From Luscinia megarhynchos (Eukaryota; Chordata; Aves; Passeriformes; Turdidae), in assembly GCA_034336665.1 (NCBI GenBank), contig CM067576.1:13817385-13881384 (forward strand): 64,000 nt of DNA, given 5' to 3'. Below, in pieces: positions 63,446 through 64,000 of this stretch. The notes beneath the pieces were generated by a model, which was given only the letters and a program-made list of their open reading frames with translations, did not search any database and was not told the DNA's origin. The position numbers and the translations under genes are program-made. Numbering within the stretch: position 1 is the first letter of the stretch; each line of letters starts with the position of its first letter.

Positions 63446-64000
63446 TACAAAAGGGCTGTGTTTATGTTTTTGGCTTTATGCTAAAATATATTCCTGAGTG
63501 TTGTTCATCTAAATAGAAGACAGCAAGTGAGATGTCAGGTTCAGACTCCAGGTGTGCATACAGGGTATCTGTACTCACTCAAAGTGCAGCACTACTAATA
63601 TGTGCAGATCTGCAAAGAGCTTTTTACCAGATAATACACCTATATACTCAAATTCAATCTGGGACATCATGAAAGAGAGCTCTTCCTGCTCAAGTGTTTT
63701 AGGATTGATCAATTTGTTTAATTTACGTGAGGAGATAAGATTTGTCAAATATTTTAGGTAAATTTTTCCTAGATTTTTTTAAGAACATTGCTGTTATGTA
63801 GGCAAATTAATAAATTTATTTTCACTTCCAACTTATAAACTCGATATTGTATAAAAAAAAGTCAAAAAACCCAAAACCACCAAAAAAAGAACCCCAAAAC
63901 ACAACAAAAAACTGGAAACAAACCCAGAAAATCTAATGACCTTCAAGTGGTCAATTTCTTCCAACTACCCATTTGAAAATATTGTGTGAACACCTTTTCT
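63446..64000. other. Unassigned AT-rich non-coding DNA
   Basis: No gene is recognised up to the end of the window. It holds one A/C-rich low-complexity tract (63850-63930). Confidence 0.5.
63850..63930. repeat. A-rich (CCAAAA)-like low-complexity tract
   Basis: A runs alternate with CC, CCC and CCCC: for example CAAAAAACCCAAAACCACC, then AACCCCAAAACACAAC. It is the same kind of tract as 24883-24936. Confidence 0.85.

Noticed and set aside
1..64000. CRISPR arrays, operons or bacterial defence systems
   Set aside because: The only regular array is the contiguous roughly 34-bp minisatellite, which has no unique spacers, and the rest is vertebrate-type non-coding DNA.

Overview
The window looks like non-coding DNA from a bird nucleus, most likely a songbird (passerine). 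The direct evidence is several CR1 LINE pieces of avian type. Two of them keep the diverged ATTCTATG-like 3' end, and most are severely 5' truncated. There are also several short LTR-like blocks whose sequence I recognise, from memory and not from a search, as families common in passerines. The background is AT-rich and CpG-poor, with no dense ORFs, operons or ribosome-binding sites. Every open frame is short (157 codons at most). The longest lies antisense inside a CR1 element, and none resembles a known protein. I found no convincing protein-coding exon, tRNA, rRNA or CRISPR array, so this is best read as a gene desert or a very long intron.

Layout. 1-14.5 kb: AT-rich, apparently single-copy DNA with two CR1 fragments (about 1105-1270 and 3671-3880). 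It holds two stretches that look like conserved regulatory elements (about 6650-6960 and 10235-10640, the second with a perfect 7-1-7 palindrome). 14.57-15.89 kb: the most striking object, a GC-rich LTR-like promoter. Its upstream part is a 24-copy, roughly 34-bp minisatellite carrying a GC/KLF-type box and an RFX-type half-site in nearly every unit, followed by two CCAAT boxes, a TATA box and an AGTAAA polyadenylation-like signal. 15.9-34.1 kb: mostly unassigned, with a homeodomain-site-rich block (about 23405-23790) and a short candidate LTR (32798-33025). 34.1-45 kb: several homeodomain/POU-motif-rich blocks and palindromes, as expected of a developmental regulatory landscape. 45-56.8 kb: one small CR1 tail, otherwise unassigned. 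56.8-64 kb: a mobile-element-rich end with two LTR-like blocks, a 445-bp CR1, a well-formed solo LTR (61727-62341) and a much older CR1/L3-like remnant (62985-63445).

No genes act together here. The functional hypothesis is cis-regulatory: AT-rich motif clusters that may be enhancers of a distant gene, plus transposon-derived promoters, above all the array-bearing LTR at 14.6-15.9 kb. All regulatory calls are inferences from motifs and need alignment or expression data.
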